A stretch of 56,468 nucleotides of DNA from Chloroflexi bacterium CFX4 (GCA_021404685.1 QWHC01000023.1:1-56468), one strand, 5' to 3'. Shown: positions 16,186-24,911, counted from the first letter of the stretch. Notes: generated by a model not told the origin, from the letters alone. Translations and numbers: made by a program.

Positions 16186-16253
16186 CTGCTCTACCTGCGA
16201 GCGCGCTACTACGCCCCGCTGCACGCCACCTACACATGCACCCCCACCTGCGC

Positions 16254-16259
16254 TATACT
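16254..16259 (+). promoter_or_regulatory. -10 box before the HNH gene pair
   Basis: TATACT within TGCGCTATACTC, nearly identical to the -10 context at 27443-27453. The -35 region is poor. It rules out translation starts upstream of about 16266 for the downstream gene. Confidence 0.45.
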
Positions 16260-16298
16260 CTTGCCATCTTGAAGTACTTGTCAGAAAGCATGCACCTG

Positions 16299-16565
16299 AT
16301 GAGCGACCTGCAAACCTTAAATGTGGTGAACGAAGTACTCGATTTCCTCACGAGTGGACCATCACCCGAACAAATCGTCCAATTTCACGCCTCAGAGGTA
16401 GCGCAGGCGCGCTTGCGCTACTTACTGGATCAACAACGACACAACCGACTAAGCTCCGAGGAATGGGCTGAACTTGATGAGATGCAGCGCCTTGACCATT
16501 TCGTAACACTGCTCAAAGCGCGAGCCTTCAAACGGCTGCGTAAACAAGGCACGGACGAGGCATGA
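16299..16565 (+). CDS. Small helical partner of HNH nuclease (putative antitoxin/regulator)
   Basis: An 88-residue predicted all-helical protein. The segment FHASEVAQARLRYLLDQQ followed by LSSEEWAELDEMQRLDH and TLLKARA is typical of a small family that I recall lying directly upstream of stand-alone HNH nucleases in Chloroflexota and Cyanobacteria. It overlaps the HNH gene by four bases (ATGA), implying translational coupling. Frames starting at 16236 or 16290 are possible, but the -10 box at 16254 excludes the first; ATG at 16299 (MSDLQ) is preferred, with an AGAAAG purine run 11 bases upstream. An antitoxin-like role is inferred only from arrangement. Confidence 0.65.
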   Translation: MSDLQTLNVVNEVLDFLTSGPSPEQIVQFHASEVAQARLRYLLDQQRHNRLSSEEWAELDEMQRLDHFVTLLKARAFKRLRKQGTDEA

Positions 16566-16984
16566 CCTACCTCTCGGAGGCACTGCGGCGGCAGGTTGTG
16601 ATGCGGGCAGGGCGCATTTGCGAATACTGCCTGCTGCCTGAGTCTGCCAAGCTGTTTGCCTTTGAAGTGGATCACATCATCTCCGAGAAGCATCGCGGTG
16701 AAACGAATGCTGATAATCTGTGCCTAAGCTGTCTCGATTGTAATCGTTACAAGGGCAGCGATATTGCTTCGCTTGATCCTGAAAGTGGTGTACTGGTGCG
16801 ATTATTCAATCCCCGCCATGATGTTTGGCATGATCATTTTAAGCTTGATGGTGCGCGCATTGAAGGCTTAACACCTGAAGGGCGTGTAACAGTCTTTCTG
16901 TTACGTTTGAATGCGGTGGAGCGGGTGAGCGAGGGTGCGCTGCTGATTGAGGCAGGTGTATATCCGCCGCAGCGAGAGGCGTAG
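16562..16984 (+). CDS. HNH endonuclease
   Basis: A 140-residue stand-alone HNH nuclease. The N-terminal CxxC is ICEYC, the core is FEVDHIISEKHRGETNADNL with the catalytic/metal His, and the second zinc pair lies in SCLDCNRYKGSD. The C-terminal half (HDVWHDHFKLDGARIEGLT) is characteristic of the subfamily that pairs with small helical proteins. The domain nicks or cleaves DNA in a metal-dependent way; the target is unknown. It overlaps the upstream partner gene. It sits between Rhs core fragments, so it may have arrived as a cassette, but it looks intact and its composition is closer to the chromosome than the 15.3-16.0 kb stretch. Confidence 0.85.
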   Translation: MTYLSEALRRQVVMRAGRICEYCLLPESAKLFAFEVDHIISEKHRGETNADNLCLSCLDCNRYKGSDIASLDPESGVLVRLFNPRHDVWHDHFKLDGARIEGLTPEGRVTVFLLRLNAVERVSEGALLIEAGVYPPQREA

Positions 16985-17013
16985 AACTCCAACGGTCCGC
17001 GCTACCTGCGGGT

Positions 17014-17160
17014 GCGCTCCGCATCAAGGAATGGGTACGCCTACGTAGAGGGCAACCCGACCTGAGCGCTCTTTGACAACCTAGCGACGCCACCTTCCTC
17101 ACCCGCGACGCGCATGAGGGCGTGTGGGAGCGGCTGGCGTCACGGAATGGGTATGCCTCT
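17014..17160 (+). pseudogene. Two further Rhs C-terminal core fragments
   Basis: 17014-17083 repeats the DNA of copy 1 (GCGCTCCGCATC, then GTAGAGGGCAACCCGACC) but ends in a stop after EGNPT. 17092-17160 then restarts upstream in the motif and reads TFLTRDAHEGVWERLASRNGYA in a different frame. The order of the pieces is permuted relative to copy 1. None is connected to an Rhs shell. This is debris from repeated recombination at the Rhs core end. The remaining bases to 17300 hold nothing else I can identify. Confidence 0.6.
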
Positions 17161-17306
17161 GTATTATTCAGCACAAACTATCCTAGACTTGCCACGCGGA
17201 CTCTACAAGTGCAGCCCTGCGCCTCAGCCACCTGTACCTAGACAGGCGCACCCACAACCGCTACACTAGCCCTGTTGTTCAAATGATATGCTCTTAGAGG
17301 CTTGCT

Positions 17307-19040
17307 ATGTCTGCTTTGCCAAACGCTACTGTATCTACCGCCGCACCGCGCATGGATGCCCTTGTCACCTTCCCTGATGGCAGAACTTTCAGCGCACCAC
17401 TTGGCACGCCCCTGCTGGCATACATGAACGCCGCCTACCCTGCTGATCACCCTGATCAGCCCATTTTAGCGGGCTTGATCGGCAACCGTTTGGTAGAGCT
17501 AACGCACCCGATCCGCGCTGATGTGCAGGTGCAGCCGATCACACTGCGCCACAGCGACGGTGGCAGAATCTACCGCCGCACACTGGTCTTGGTGCTGACG
17601 ACCGCCGCCGCCGAACTGTTTGGCGGCTGCCAAATCGCGGTGAAACACTCGCTGCCCTCTGGCGGCTTCTATTGTGAGGTGGTTGGGCGCGAAAACTTCA
17701 GCGCAGCGGAGCTTGCCCAACTCAGCGCCCATATGACAAACATCATCGCCGCCGATGAGCCGATCACGCGCCGCGAAATGCCACTGCACGAGGCAGCTGC
17801 TTGGTTTGAGCAGCGCGGCGATCAGCACATGCTGCGCCTGCTCAAAAATCGGCAAAAAGCCTACCTCACCGTTTACAGTTTGCGCGGCATGTTGGATTAT
17901 TTCTTCGGCTATATGGCGCCGTCCACCGGCTGCCTGAAGCACTTTGAGCTGATCGCGGCGGAAGAAGGCTTTGTGTTGCGCTATCCGCGCCCTGAGACGC
18001 CGAATCGCCTCCTGCCTTATCAGCCATCTCACAAGCTGGAAGCAATCTTCCACCAGCACAAGACATGGCAGGCGCTCATCGGCTTAGAAGATATTGGCGA
18101 ACTGAACTACGCCGTGAACAACGGGCGCTTTCGTGAGGAAGTCCTGATCGCAGAGGCACTCCACACGCGCTATCTGGACGAGATCGCACGCCAGATCGCG
18201 CTGGCGCACAAACGCGGCACGCGCCTGATCCTGATCGCGGGACCCTCTAGCTCAGGCAAGACAACCACCTCTAAGCGGCTTGCCGTGCAATTGATGGCGT
18301 ATGGCATTCAGCCCTTCACTCTGGAGATGGATCATTTCTTCGTAGACCGTGAGCGCACACCACGCGATGAAAACGGCGACTTCGACTTTGAGGCGCTCGG
18401 CGCAATGGACTTGGTGCGCCTCAACCACGATGTAAAGGCGCTGATTCAAGGCGCTGAAGTGCGCTTGCCACACTTCGACTTTAAGCAGGGCAAGCAGTCC
18501 GAAGGTGAGGTGGTGCGCCTGAGCGACGATCAGATCATCATCGCGGAAGGCATTCACGGCTTGAACCCAGATTTGCTGCCCGAAATCGAGGCAGATCGCA
18601 TGTTCCGAGTCTACGTTTCGCTGCTGACTGCTCTCAACCTCGATCTGCACAACCGCGTTGCCACCACCGATGTACGTCTGCTGCGGCGCATCATCCGTGA
18701 TGCAGCAAAGCGCGGCTACAGCGCCGAACAGACCATTGATCGGTGGGAGAGTGTGCGGCGCGGCGAAAAGCGCAACATCTTCCCTTACCAAGAGAATGCC
18801 GACGTGATCTTTAACAGCGGCTTGGCATATGAACTGGCAGTTTTGAAGCCGCACGCTGAGCCGCTGCTGCGCCGCGTTGATCCTGACTCGCCGCGCTATG
18901 TGGAAGCGAAACGCCTGCTTGCCTTCTTAGAGTGGGTGAGCGCTGCCAGCGCTGAGTATGTGCCAGATGATTCACTGCTGCGCGAGTTTGTGGGTGGCTC
19001 TATCTTAGAGAGCTATTTGCCGGGTAAGCGCGCTCGCTGA
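17307..19040 (+). CDS. TGS/ThrRS-like N-terminal domain fused to uridine kinase-family P-loop kinase
   Basis: A 577-residue nucleoside-kinase fusion. Residues about 15-75 form a TGS-like domain (VTFPDGRTFSAPLGTPLLAY), and about 80-270 resemble the second additional domain of threonyl-tRNA synthetase (HSLPSGGFYCEVVG). The C-terminal kinase has Walker A GPSSSGKTTT at 312-321, the phosphate/metal-binding region LEMDHFFVDRERTPRDENGD, and IIAEGIHGLNP. This architecture is known in Thermotogae, Firmicutes and Chloroflexota and is usually annotated as nucleoside or uridine kinase. Expected activity is phosphorylation of uridine or a related nucleoside in pyrimidine salvage, in the cytosol. An AGAGG site precedes the ATG. 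It converges on rsmH with only 11 bases between the stops. Confidence 0.85.
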   Translation: MSALPNATVSTAAPRMDALVTFPDGRTFSAPLGTPLLAYMNAAYPADHPDQPILAGLIGNRLVELTHPIRADVQVQPITLRHSDGGRIYRRTLVLVLTTAAAELFGGCQIAVKHSLPSGGFYCEVVGRENFSAAELAQLSAHMTNIIAADEPITRREMPLHEAAAWFEQRGDQHMLRLLKNRQKAYLTVYSLRGMLDYFFGYMAPSTGCLKHFELIAAEEGFVLRYPRPETPNRLLPYQPSHKLEAIFHQHKTWQALIGLEDIGELNYAVNNGRFREEVLIAEALHTRYLDEIARQIALAHKRGTRLILIAGPSSSGKTTTSKRLAVQLMAYGIQPFTLEMDHFFVDRERTPRDENGDFDFEALGAMDLVRLNHDVKALIQGAEVRLPHFDFKQGKQSEGEVVRLSDDQIIIAEGIHGLNPDLLPEIEADRMFRVYVSLLTALNLDLHNRVATTDVRLLRRIIRDAAKRGYSAEQTIDRWESVRRGEKRNIFPYQENADVIFNSGLAYELAVLKPHAEPLLRRVDPDSPRYVEAKRLLAFLEWVSAASAEYVPDDSLLREFVGGSILESYLPGKRAR

Positions 19041-19051
19041 GCAAAGGCTGC

Positions 19052-19978
19052 CTAGAGCCGCTCGGCAACGCGCAGCTTGGCACTGCGGCTGCGCGGATTT
19101 GCCGTGATTTCTGCTGCACTCGCCGTGATCGGCTTGCGGCTGACCAAGCGCAGGCTTGCCTTGTGTCCGCATGTACAGACGATTTGGCGCGGCGGACACA
19201 AGCAGTCGGTGCTTTCGCGTGCCAAGAACTGCTTCACGATCCGATCTTCGAGGCTGTGAAAGCTGATGATTGCCATGCGCCCTTGCGCCCTTAGCAGGTT
19301 CACAATCTGCGGCAGCGCCCGCTCTAGCGCGCCTAGCTCATCGTTCACGGCGATCCGCAGTGCTTGAAAGGTGCGCGTGGCAGGGTGGATTTTTTCGCGG
19401 CTGGTGGCAGCGCGCTGAATGACAGCGGCTAACTGTGCGGTGCTGTGCAACGGACGCGCCGCAACGATAGCGCGTGCCAAGCGTCTGCTCTCGCGCTCCT
19501 CACCATAGGTGTACAGCAGATCAGCGATGGCATCCGCGCTGAGCGTGTTGAGCAAGTCGGCAGCGGTTGGCACGCCCGATTCAGGATCATAGCGCATGTC
19601 CAGCGGCGCATCGGCGCGGAAACTGAAGCCACGATCCGCCGTATCCACATGCATTGAGGCAATCCCTAAATCCAGCAGGATGCCGCACACACCCGTAAAG
19701 CCGTGCTGCGCGGCAAGTGCCGCCATCTGGTCATAGTTGGCGTGGGCAAAAATCACCCGATCTGCAACGTGCGCCAACCGTTGGCGCGCTATGCGCAGCG
19801 AGTTCGGATCACGGTCAATGCCGAGTAAGCGCGCCGTTGGGACTGCCCGCAGCAGTGCCTCGGCATGACCACCCGCACCCAACGTGCCATCTATGAACAG
19901 CGGCGCACCCTGTGCTGCTGGCAGCAGTGCTGCTAAGACCTCCGCCAGCAGCACCGAAACATGCGGCGTATCGCTCAT
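19052..19978 (-). CDS. rsmH: 16S rRNA (cytosine1402-N4)-methyltransferase RsmH
   Basis: A 308-residue SAM-dependent enzyme that methylates N4 of C1402 in the ribosomal decoding centre. Diagnostic motifs are HVSVLLAEVL at the N-terminus, DGTLGAGGHAEALL (SAM binding), DLGIASMHVD, YGEERESRRLARAIV, and ISFHSLEDRIVKQFL near the end, with a CxxxxxxxCxCG cluster after it. Two in-frame ATGs exist (19990 and 19978); the second gives the usual RsmH start, with GTGGA upstream. In most bacteria this gene heads the dcw cluster after mraZ; here it is isolated and inverted relative to the ftsL-like/ftsI run. Confidence 0.95.
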   Translation of the reverse strand: MSDTPHVSVLLAEVLAALLPAAQGAPLFIDGTLGAGGHAEALLRAVPTARLLGIDRDPNSLRIARQRLAHVADRVIFAHANYDQMAALAAQHGFTGVCGILLDLGIASMHVDTADRGFSFRADAPLDMRYDPESGVPTAADLLNTLSADAIADLLYTYGEERESRRLARAIVAARPLHSTAQLAAVIQRAATSREKIHPATRTFQALRIAVNDELGALERALPQIVNLLRAQGRMAIISFHSLEDRIVKQFLARESTDCLCPPRQIVCTCGHKASLRLVSRKPITASAAEITANPRSRSAKLRVAERL

Positions 19979-20013
19979 TTCAAAATGCATTCCACATACT
20001 CATGCTTTAGGCA

Positions 20014-20046
20014 CGTCACGGGCTGGTTTTTAGCCAACCCGTGACG
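20014..20046 (-). terminator. Hairpin terminator of the OmpA/VWA operon
   Basis: CGTCACGGG pairs with CCCGTGACG, extended inside by TGG/CCA, just after the stop at 20071 on the minus strand. No long U tract. Confidence 0.6.
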
Positions 20047-20070
20047 GCTTGTCAAGCAAACGATTTAGAC

Positions 20071-21696
20071 TCAACGCCCAACCGTGATCAAGGTCATCTC
20101 CACGATGCGATCTAGCGCCTGTAGGCTGCTATCTGTGATATTGCGGCGTTCGGGCGGCGGCAGAACAGCGCTGACACTGAAGCGGCGCGGATCAAGCCCT
20201 TTTTGCACAAGGTATTCGACGACAGCTTCAGCGCGTGCCTGTGCCACCTCTAGGATGTCCGCTTCGGTATATTCCGCGCCTTCCACCTTGGGCCACGCCG
20301 CCGAACCAACCACTTTCAGGTAGGTGCCAGTGCTGCTGCTCAGCACTGGAAAGACGCACCGATCCAAAATGGCGCGTGATTCGTTGGTCAGTTGGCTGGA
20401 TTCGGGGAGAAAGTCGAAACGGCGGCAAGGCAGGACTGCCAGAGTCTCGCCCTCGTTTGCGCCTAGCTCGCGCAGATCAGGGCGCGAACCAAGCAGGAAC
20501 GACGGATTGATCGGCGCGGCAGTCGTGTTGAACTCACGCTTAGCGTTAATCACATACAATGGGCTGACCAGCAACGTTGCATCGCCACTGAAGGCGTTCA
20601 AGCCCGCCGCTGACCAAACCGCCGCGGCGTAGGTCAGCCGATCTATGACGCGCTGCGGTTCGTTCATCACGGTGATGTTCTGGCTCAAGCCTGCTTGTGC
20701 AATGCTTTTCAGCAGATCGATCAGGTCTTGTTGGGCGTTGGCAGCCGTCACGCCCGACCAGTCCTCATTGCCCCACGCCGCGATCTGACGCGCCGCCGTC
20801 GGCAAGTCCTCAAACTGCACCTTCAAGGTCTGAAACCATGCGTTGTGGAAATCCTGCACCACGCGCTGCCGTTCGCTGATGGATTTGCGCGCTGTGACGA
20901 TTACATCGGTCACCACGCGCAGCTTTTCCGAGCTAAGCAACGGCACGCCGCCGGAGTCTGCTGCACGGTTGATGTCCGGCTCCCAACCGCTGACGATGTC
21001 TGCCTGACCTGCATTGAAGCGCGCCACAGCATCCGAAACGCTATCCGACGGCACAAGCTGCATTTCGGTGCGCGGATTAATGCCTGCCACTGCCAGCGCG
21101 TAGAGCGCGAAAAACTGCCCAACGCTGCCCTGTGCATAGGCAAGCCGCTTGCCGCGCATATCATTGAGCGTTTTCACCTCGTTCCGCGCCCAAAGCTGAT
21201 CGGCACCCGCCGACTCATCCACAATGGCAGTGATGATGCCCTGTCCGCGTAGTGCCACATTCTCTAAAGTGGTGAACAGGCAATCCAGCCCGCCGCTTTG
21301 CAGCAGTTCAGCGCGCCGATCCTCACTGACTGAGAATGAGTCGTCCAGATCAAACGGCACAATGCCTAAGCGAAAGCCATTTTGCACATCAATGCCCGCC
21401 ACCTGCATTTGCAAGAGCGCGTAATAGCTGGCGAAGGCATCAATACCGCACACATAAGCAGGCAGATTCGGGTTGGCATTTGCCGCAAAGATCGGCTCAA
21501 AGTTCGCCTGTGGGCGCAGCGGCGCGGCGCGTGCCGTTGCGGTGGCAGCGGCAGCCTCGCGTGTGCCGCGTAGCGACTCGGCGGTTGCCTCTGCGAGGAG
21601 TTGTTCCTGCCTGCTGCTTTGGCTGAGCGCCAGGATCGCCGCCACGACGATAAAGATGCCCAGCACAGCAAAGAAGATGATCCGTGAGCGTAACAT
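20071..21696 (-). CDS. Membrane-anchored solute-binding domain fused to OmpA-like domain (paralogue 1)
   Basis: A 541-residue protein: an N-terminal transmembrane anchor (about 5-25), a short Ala-rich coiled linker, a periplasmic-binding-protein-like domain of the NitT/TauT/PhnD kind (AYVCGIDAFASYYALLQMQ, VDESAGADQLWARNE, GSVGQFFALYALAVAG, VSGWEPDINRAADSGG), and from about 405 an OmpA-like domain (CRRFDFLPESSQLTNESR, EVAQARAEAVVEYLVQKG, then DPRRFSV). OmpA-like domains usually bind peptidoglycan, so the protein may sense or carry a ligand at the wall. It is a clear paralogue of the gene at 23333. It is last of three co-oriented genes (12-base gap upstream, GAGAGGG ribosome site). Similar sets occur beside TelA/toxic-anion genes in other bacteria, but none is seen here. 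Confidence 0.8.
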   Translation of the reverse strand: MLRSRIIFFAVLGIFIVVAAILALSQSSRQEQLLAEATAESLRGTREAAAATATARAAPLRPQANFEPIFAANANPNLPAYVCGIDAFASYYALLQMQVAGIDVQNGFRLGIVPFDLDDSFSVSEDRRAELLQSGGLDCLFTTLENVALRGQGIITAIVDESAGADQLWARNEVKTLNDMRGKRLAYAQGSVGQFFALYALAVAGINPRTEMQLVPSDSVSDAVARFNAGQADIVSGWEPDINRAADSGGVPLLSSEKLRVVTDVIVTARKSISERQRVVQDFHNAWFQTLKVQFEDLPTAARQIAAWGNEDWSGVTAANAQQDLIDLLKSIAQAGLSQNITVMNEPQRVIDRLTYAAAVWSAAGLNAFSGDATLLVSPLYVINAKREFNTTAAPINPSFLLGSRPDLRELGANEGETLAVLPCRRFDFLPESSQLTNESRAILDRCVFPVLSSSTGTYLKVVGSAAWPKVEGAEYTEADILEVAQARAEAVVEYLVQKGLDPRRFSVSAVLPPPERRNITDSSLQALDRIVEMTLITVGR

Positions 21697-21708
21697 GCCC
21701 GTCCCTCT

Positions 21709-23310
21709 CTAGCGCCCTGCGCCGCGTGAGCCGCCTACTTGGGTAGCGATCTCCTGATAAACACGCTCAATGGTCTGTGCATCTTGCGCGAAGAAATACA
21801 GCCCGTTGCCAGCGCTTGCTAAATCTTCCAGCGCACGCCCATCTGCATCACGCCCATAGCCGATTGTATAAAGCAGCGCAGTGCCGCGTGCGTTACGGAT
21901 TGCTTCACGTGCTTGTTGCAAGGTATAGCGCTGCGAACTGGTATCCTGCCCATCGCCCAGCACGATGATCGCATTGATGCGCGTTGAGCTGGTCGTGATC
22001 TCGTTCCGCACCTGCACTGTCGCATCGTAGAGCGCTGTGCCGCCCACAGGACGCAAGCCGCGAATGGTGGTCAGCACTTCCTCACGGTTATCGCCCAAGC
22101 GCCGCTCTGCGATTAGCTTCCGCACCGTGCTATCAAAGCTGTAGAGCGAGATGCGATCCTCATCGCCCATGCGCGCCACAAAGGCAAGCGCGCCTTCAAT
22201 GGCACCTTGCATCTTGTTATCTTGCCCCATGCTGCCGGAAACATCAATGACAAGAGCGATGTTCAGTGGGCGCTTCAGCACTTCCCAATTGTCCTGCAAT
22301 TGGCGGATGACGCTGATCTGCGGCGTGTTGATGACGCTGTAGGTTAGGAAATCAAAGCCCGGCACACGGTTGGAAATATCTGCCAGTGGGCGGAAGCCCG
22401 CCGCACTGACCAACTGCGCGTTGCTCTGGAAATAGTTCACGTAGGCAGCCACATAGGGATCATTCGGTGCGGCGCACGCGCTAAAGGTCGCCTCAAACGT
22501 CTCTCGCGGGTAGATGGCGATGAGTTGATCATCGGCAGGTTGCGTAATGCGCGCCATATCGGACTCAAAGCCGATCAGCACATGCAGATAGTTCTTACCG
22601 CGCCCTGCCATCAGGCTTGCCATATCATAGCTGCTGGCGCCATAACGGGCTACGCTGCGCTCTACCGCACGCACATAGGAACTGACCGATTCACTGCTCA
22701 CATCGCTCGGTGTTAGCGGTGCTACGGCATATGCCTCACCCAGCAGCGCCACCAAGCCGCTGTGGGAAAGGATCGGGTGTGCGTGACCATAGCTCAGGTT
22801 GCCCCACTCAGGGCGATCATAGCCGAACCACGCCGAAGGGCTAAGTGCCAGATCGGTGATGTCGTTCCATGTGAACTCGCGCTCTGGGTAACCCAGCACT
22901 TCCGCCATGGCGCGCCAGGTGATCATGACGACCGGTGTGCGCGCTATGGGCGTGCAGGTGAAGTTGAGCGCCGTCTGAGCGCGCTCAATGCGCCAGGCGT
23001 TCAGCAGTTCATACCACACTTGATCAGCGGGAATGATCACATCGTAGGGCAGTTCGCCTTGCGTCAGGCTATCGGTAAAATCGCCACTGGCGATGGCGGT
23101 TGCCTCGACATGCAGAATTTCTTCACCCACGCGGATGCGTGCCGCATTGAACGCCAAGACGGTTTCGCCAAACAGCCGTGCAGCCGATGAATCGTAGGCG
23201 ACGCGCAGTGTTTTCAGGTTAGCAGGCGTTGCAGTTGGCGCAGGCGCGCCGCCACCGCAAGCCGCCACCAAGAGCGCCACCACTGCCAAGAGCATTACTT
23301 TTCGCAGCAT
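21709..23310 (-). CDS. Lipoprotein with solute-binding domain and von Willebrand factor A domain
   Basis: A 533-residue secreted lipoprotein. The lipobox LVAAC places the modified cysteine at residue 18. A type-2 periplasmic-binding-like domain follows (LRVAYDSSAARLFGE; LPYDVIIPADQVWYELL; EFTWNDITDLALSPSAWFGY). The C-terminal third is a VWA domain with the metal-ion-dependent adhesion site D356-V-S-G-S and later IIVLGDGQDTSSQR. VWA domains bind protein partners through a divalent metal. The start at 23310 is set by AAAGGAAA upstream. It is the middle gene of the operon, 22 bases after the first gene and 12 before the third, flanked by two SBP-OmpA paralogues. Possible assembly of the three at the cell surface is inferred from this arrangement. 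Confidence 0.85.
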   Translation of the reverse strand: MLRKVMLLAVVALLVAACGGGAPAPTATPANLKTLRVAYDSSAARLFGETVLAFNAARIRVGEEILHVEATAIASGDFTDSLTQGELPYDVIIPADQVWYELLNAWRIERAQTALNFTCTPIARTPVVMITWRAMAEVLGYPEREFTWNDITDLALSPSAWFGYDRPEWGNLSYGHAHPILSHSGLVALLGEAYAVAPLTPSDVSSESVSSYVRAVERSVARYGASSYDMASLMAGRGKNYLHVLIGFESDMARITQPADDQLIAIYPRETFEATFSACAAPNDPYVAAYVNYFQSNAQLVSAAGFRPLADISNRVPGFDFLTYSVINTPQISVIRQLQDNWEVLKRPLNIALVIDVSGSMGQDNKMQGAIEGALAFVARMGDEDRISLYSFDSTVRKLIAERRLGDNREEVLTTIRGLRPVGGTALYDATVQVRNEITTSSTRINAIIVLGDGQDTSSQRYTLQQAREAIRNARGTALLYTIGYGRDADGRALEDLASAGNGLYFFAQDAQTIERVYQEIATQVGGSRGAGR

Positions 23311-23332
23311 GATTTTAAGTGTTTCCTTTCCC

Positions 23333-24871
23333 TTAGCGTCCGGACTCAAAGAGCGTCAGCTCAACGTAGCGATCAAGCGCCTGTACGTCCTCATCTTCGC
23401 TTTCGCGGCGTTCTGCTGGCGGCAGCGCAGTATCAATCACAAAGCGGCTCGGATCAATGCCCTTGCTCACCAAAAAGTCGCGCACGCTGATGGCACGCGC
23501 CAAACCGAAATCGCGGATGTCCTGCTCGGTAAAGGTGCCAGCAGGTCCCGGCCAGGCAGAAGCACCCACAATCTTGAGGAAGGTGCCAGCCGTGCTTTGC
23601 ATAACGGGTAGCACGCACACTTCCAAAATGCGGCGCGATTCACGGGTCAGGATTGTACTGTCCGGCAAGAAGTCGAAGCGGCGGCAGGGCAGCACAGCTA
23701 AGGTTTGCCCTGCTTGTTGGTCGTCCGTCTCAATCTTCGGACGGCTGCCCATCAAAAAACTGGGATTGATTGGCGCACCGTTCGGCGTGAGATCGGCAGC
23801 ATCGGCAAGCGCCAACACAAAGCGCGGCTCGACCAAGTTCACGGTGCGTTCTTCGCTGGCGCGGATATTCGCCAGCGACCAGACGCGGCGCGCCACGTCC
23901 ATACGTCCCACCAAGATGCTTGGCTCGTTCATCACAGTTAGGTTGTTGGCAAGCGTCGCCTGCGAGATGCTCTCCAAGGCGCCGCGCAGATCGCGCTCTG
24001 CGTTGGCAACGCTCACGCCCGACCAATCGTTATAGCCCCACTCGGCAATTTGGCGTGCTGCCGTCGGAAAGTCCTCAATTTGTGCCTTCAGCGCAGCAAA
24101 CCATGCGCGGTGGAACTGCGTCACCACTTCGGCGCGCTCTGCGATTGCCTTACGGCTGGTCAGGATCACATCGGCAACCACGCGCAGCTTCTCTGAACCG
24201 ATCAGGCGCACGCCGCCGGACTCTGCCGCCTTATTGATGTCTGGCTCCCAGCCACTGACGGCATCTGCCTCACCTTTGTTAAACGCCTCGACGGCAGCAC
24301 TGACCGAGTCTGCCTCAAGGACGGTCACATCACGCCCGGGACGCAACCCGGCAACTGCCATCGCATACAGCACCATGAACTGCCCAACACTGCCTTCCGA
24401 ATAGGCAATGCGCTTGCCCTTCAGATCGTTCAGCGTCTCTGCCTGCCCGCGCACCCAGATTTGGTCAGCACCGGCAGATTCATCCACCACAGCCGTGATA
24501 ACGCCCTGTCCGCGCAGCGCCACATTCTCAAGCGTGGTCAGCAGGCAATCATAGGTGCCGTTTTGCAGGCGTTCGGCGCGGGCATCCTCGCCCAGATCGT
24601 AAGCGCCGCTGCTGTCCTCTAAATAAAATGGCACAATGCCCAAGCGAAAGCCATTTTGGACATCTAGCCCTGCTATTTGGATTTGTTGTAAGGTGTAGTA
24701 GCTGGCAAAGGCATCTGCACCGCACACAAAGGCAGGCAGTGCTTCGTCAGTTGCCTTGAAGATCGGCTGTGCGGTGCCGCCTTGCGCCGCCACGCTTAGC
24801 AGTGGCAGCAGCAGTACCATAATCAGGGCAAGGGCGGCAAAAGCGCGCCCGACGCGGTAGAATGGGTGCAT
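23333..24871 (-). CDS. Secreted solute-binding domain fused to OmpA-like domain (paralogue 2)
   Basis: A 512-residue paralogue of the protein at 20071, with the same order: signal peptide (about residues 10-29, ending VAAQG), NitT/TauT-like binding domain (VCGADAFASYYTLQQIQIAG; GQGVITAVVDESAGADQ; YSEGSVGQFMVLYAMAVAG; VSGWEPDINKAAESGG), and C-terminal OmpA-like domain (VLPCRRFDFLPDSTILTRES; RDFLVSKGIDPSRFVI). Here the N-terminus looks cleavable instead of a permanent anchor. ATG 24871 is preferred over 24913 and 24877 because the AAGGGA ribosome site is correctly spaced only for it. It is first in the three-gene operon, preceded by an extended -10 box at 24912-24920. Confidence 0.82.
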   Translation of the reverse strand: MHPFYRVGRAFAALALIMVLLLPLLSVAAQGGTAQPIFKATDEALPAFVCGADAFASYYTLQQIQIAGLDVQNGFRLGIVPFYLEDSSGAYDLGEDARAERLQNGTYDCLLTTLENVALRGQGVITAVVDESAGADQIWVRGQAETLNDLKGKRIAYSEGSVGQFMVLYAMAVAGLRPGRDVTVLEADSVSAAVEAFNKGEADAVSGWEPDINKAAESGGVRLIGSEKLRVVADVILTSRKAIAERAEVVTQFHRAWFAALKAQIEDFPTAARQIAEWGYNDWSGVSVANAERDLRGALESISQATLANNLTVMNEPSILVGRMDVARRVWSLANIRASEERTVNLVEPRFVLALADAADLTPNGAPINPSFLMGSRPKIETDDQQAGQTLAVLPCRRFDFLPDSTILTRESRRILEVCVLPVMQSTAGTFLKIVGASAWPGPAGTFTEQDIRDFGLARAISVRDFLVSKGIDPSRFVIDTALPPAERRESEDEDVQALDRYVELTLFESGR

Positions 24872-24911
24872 GTTCATCTTTCCCTTTCCATGCGTTAAAC
24901 CATGCTTATGC

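Noticed and set aside
16052..16290. Continuous frame through the Rhs fragment into the HNH partner region
   Set aside because: Only the first about 40 codons match an Rhs tip; the remainder overlaps the promoter and another frame of a better supported gene.
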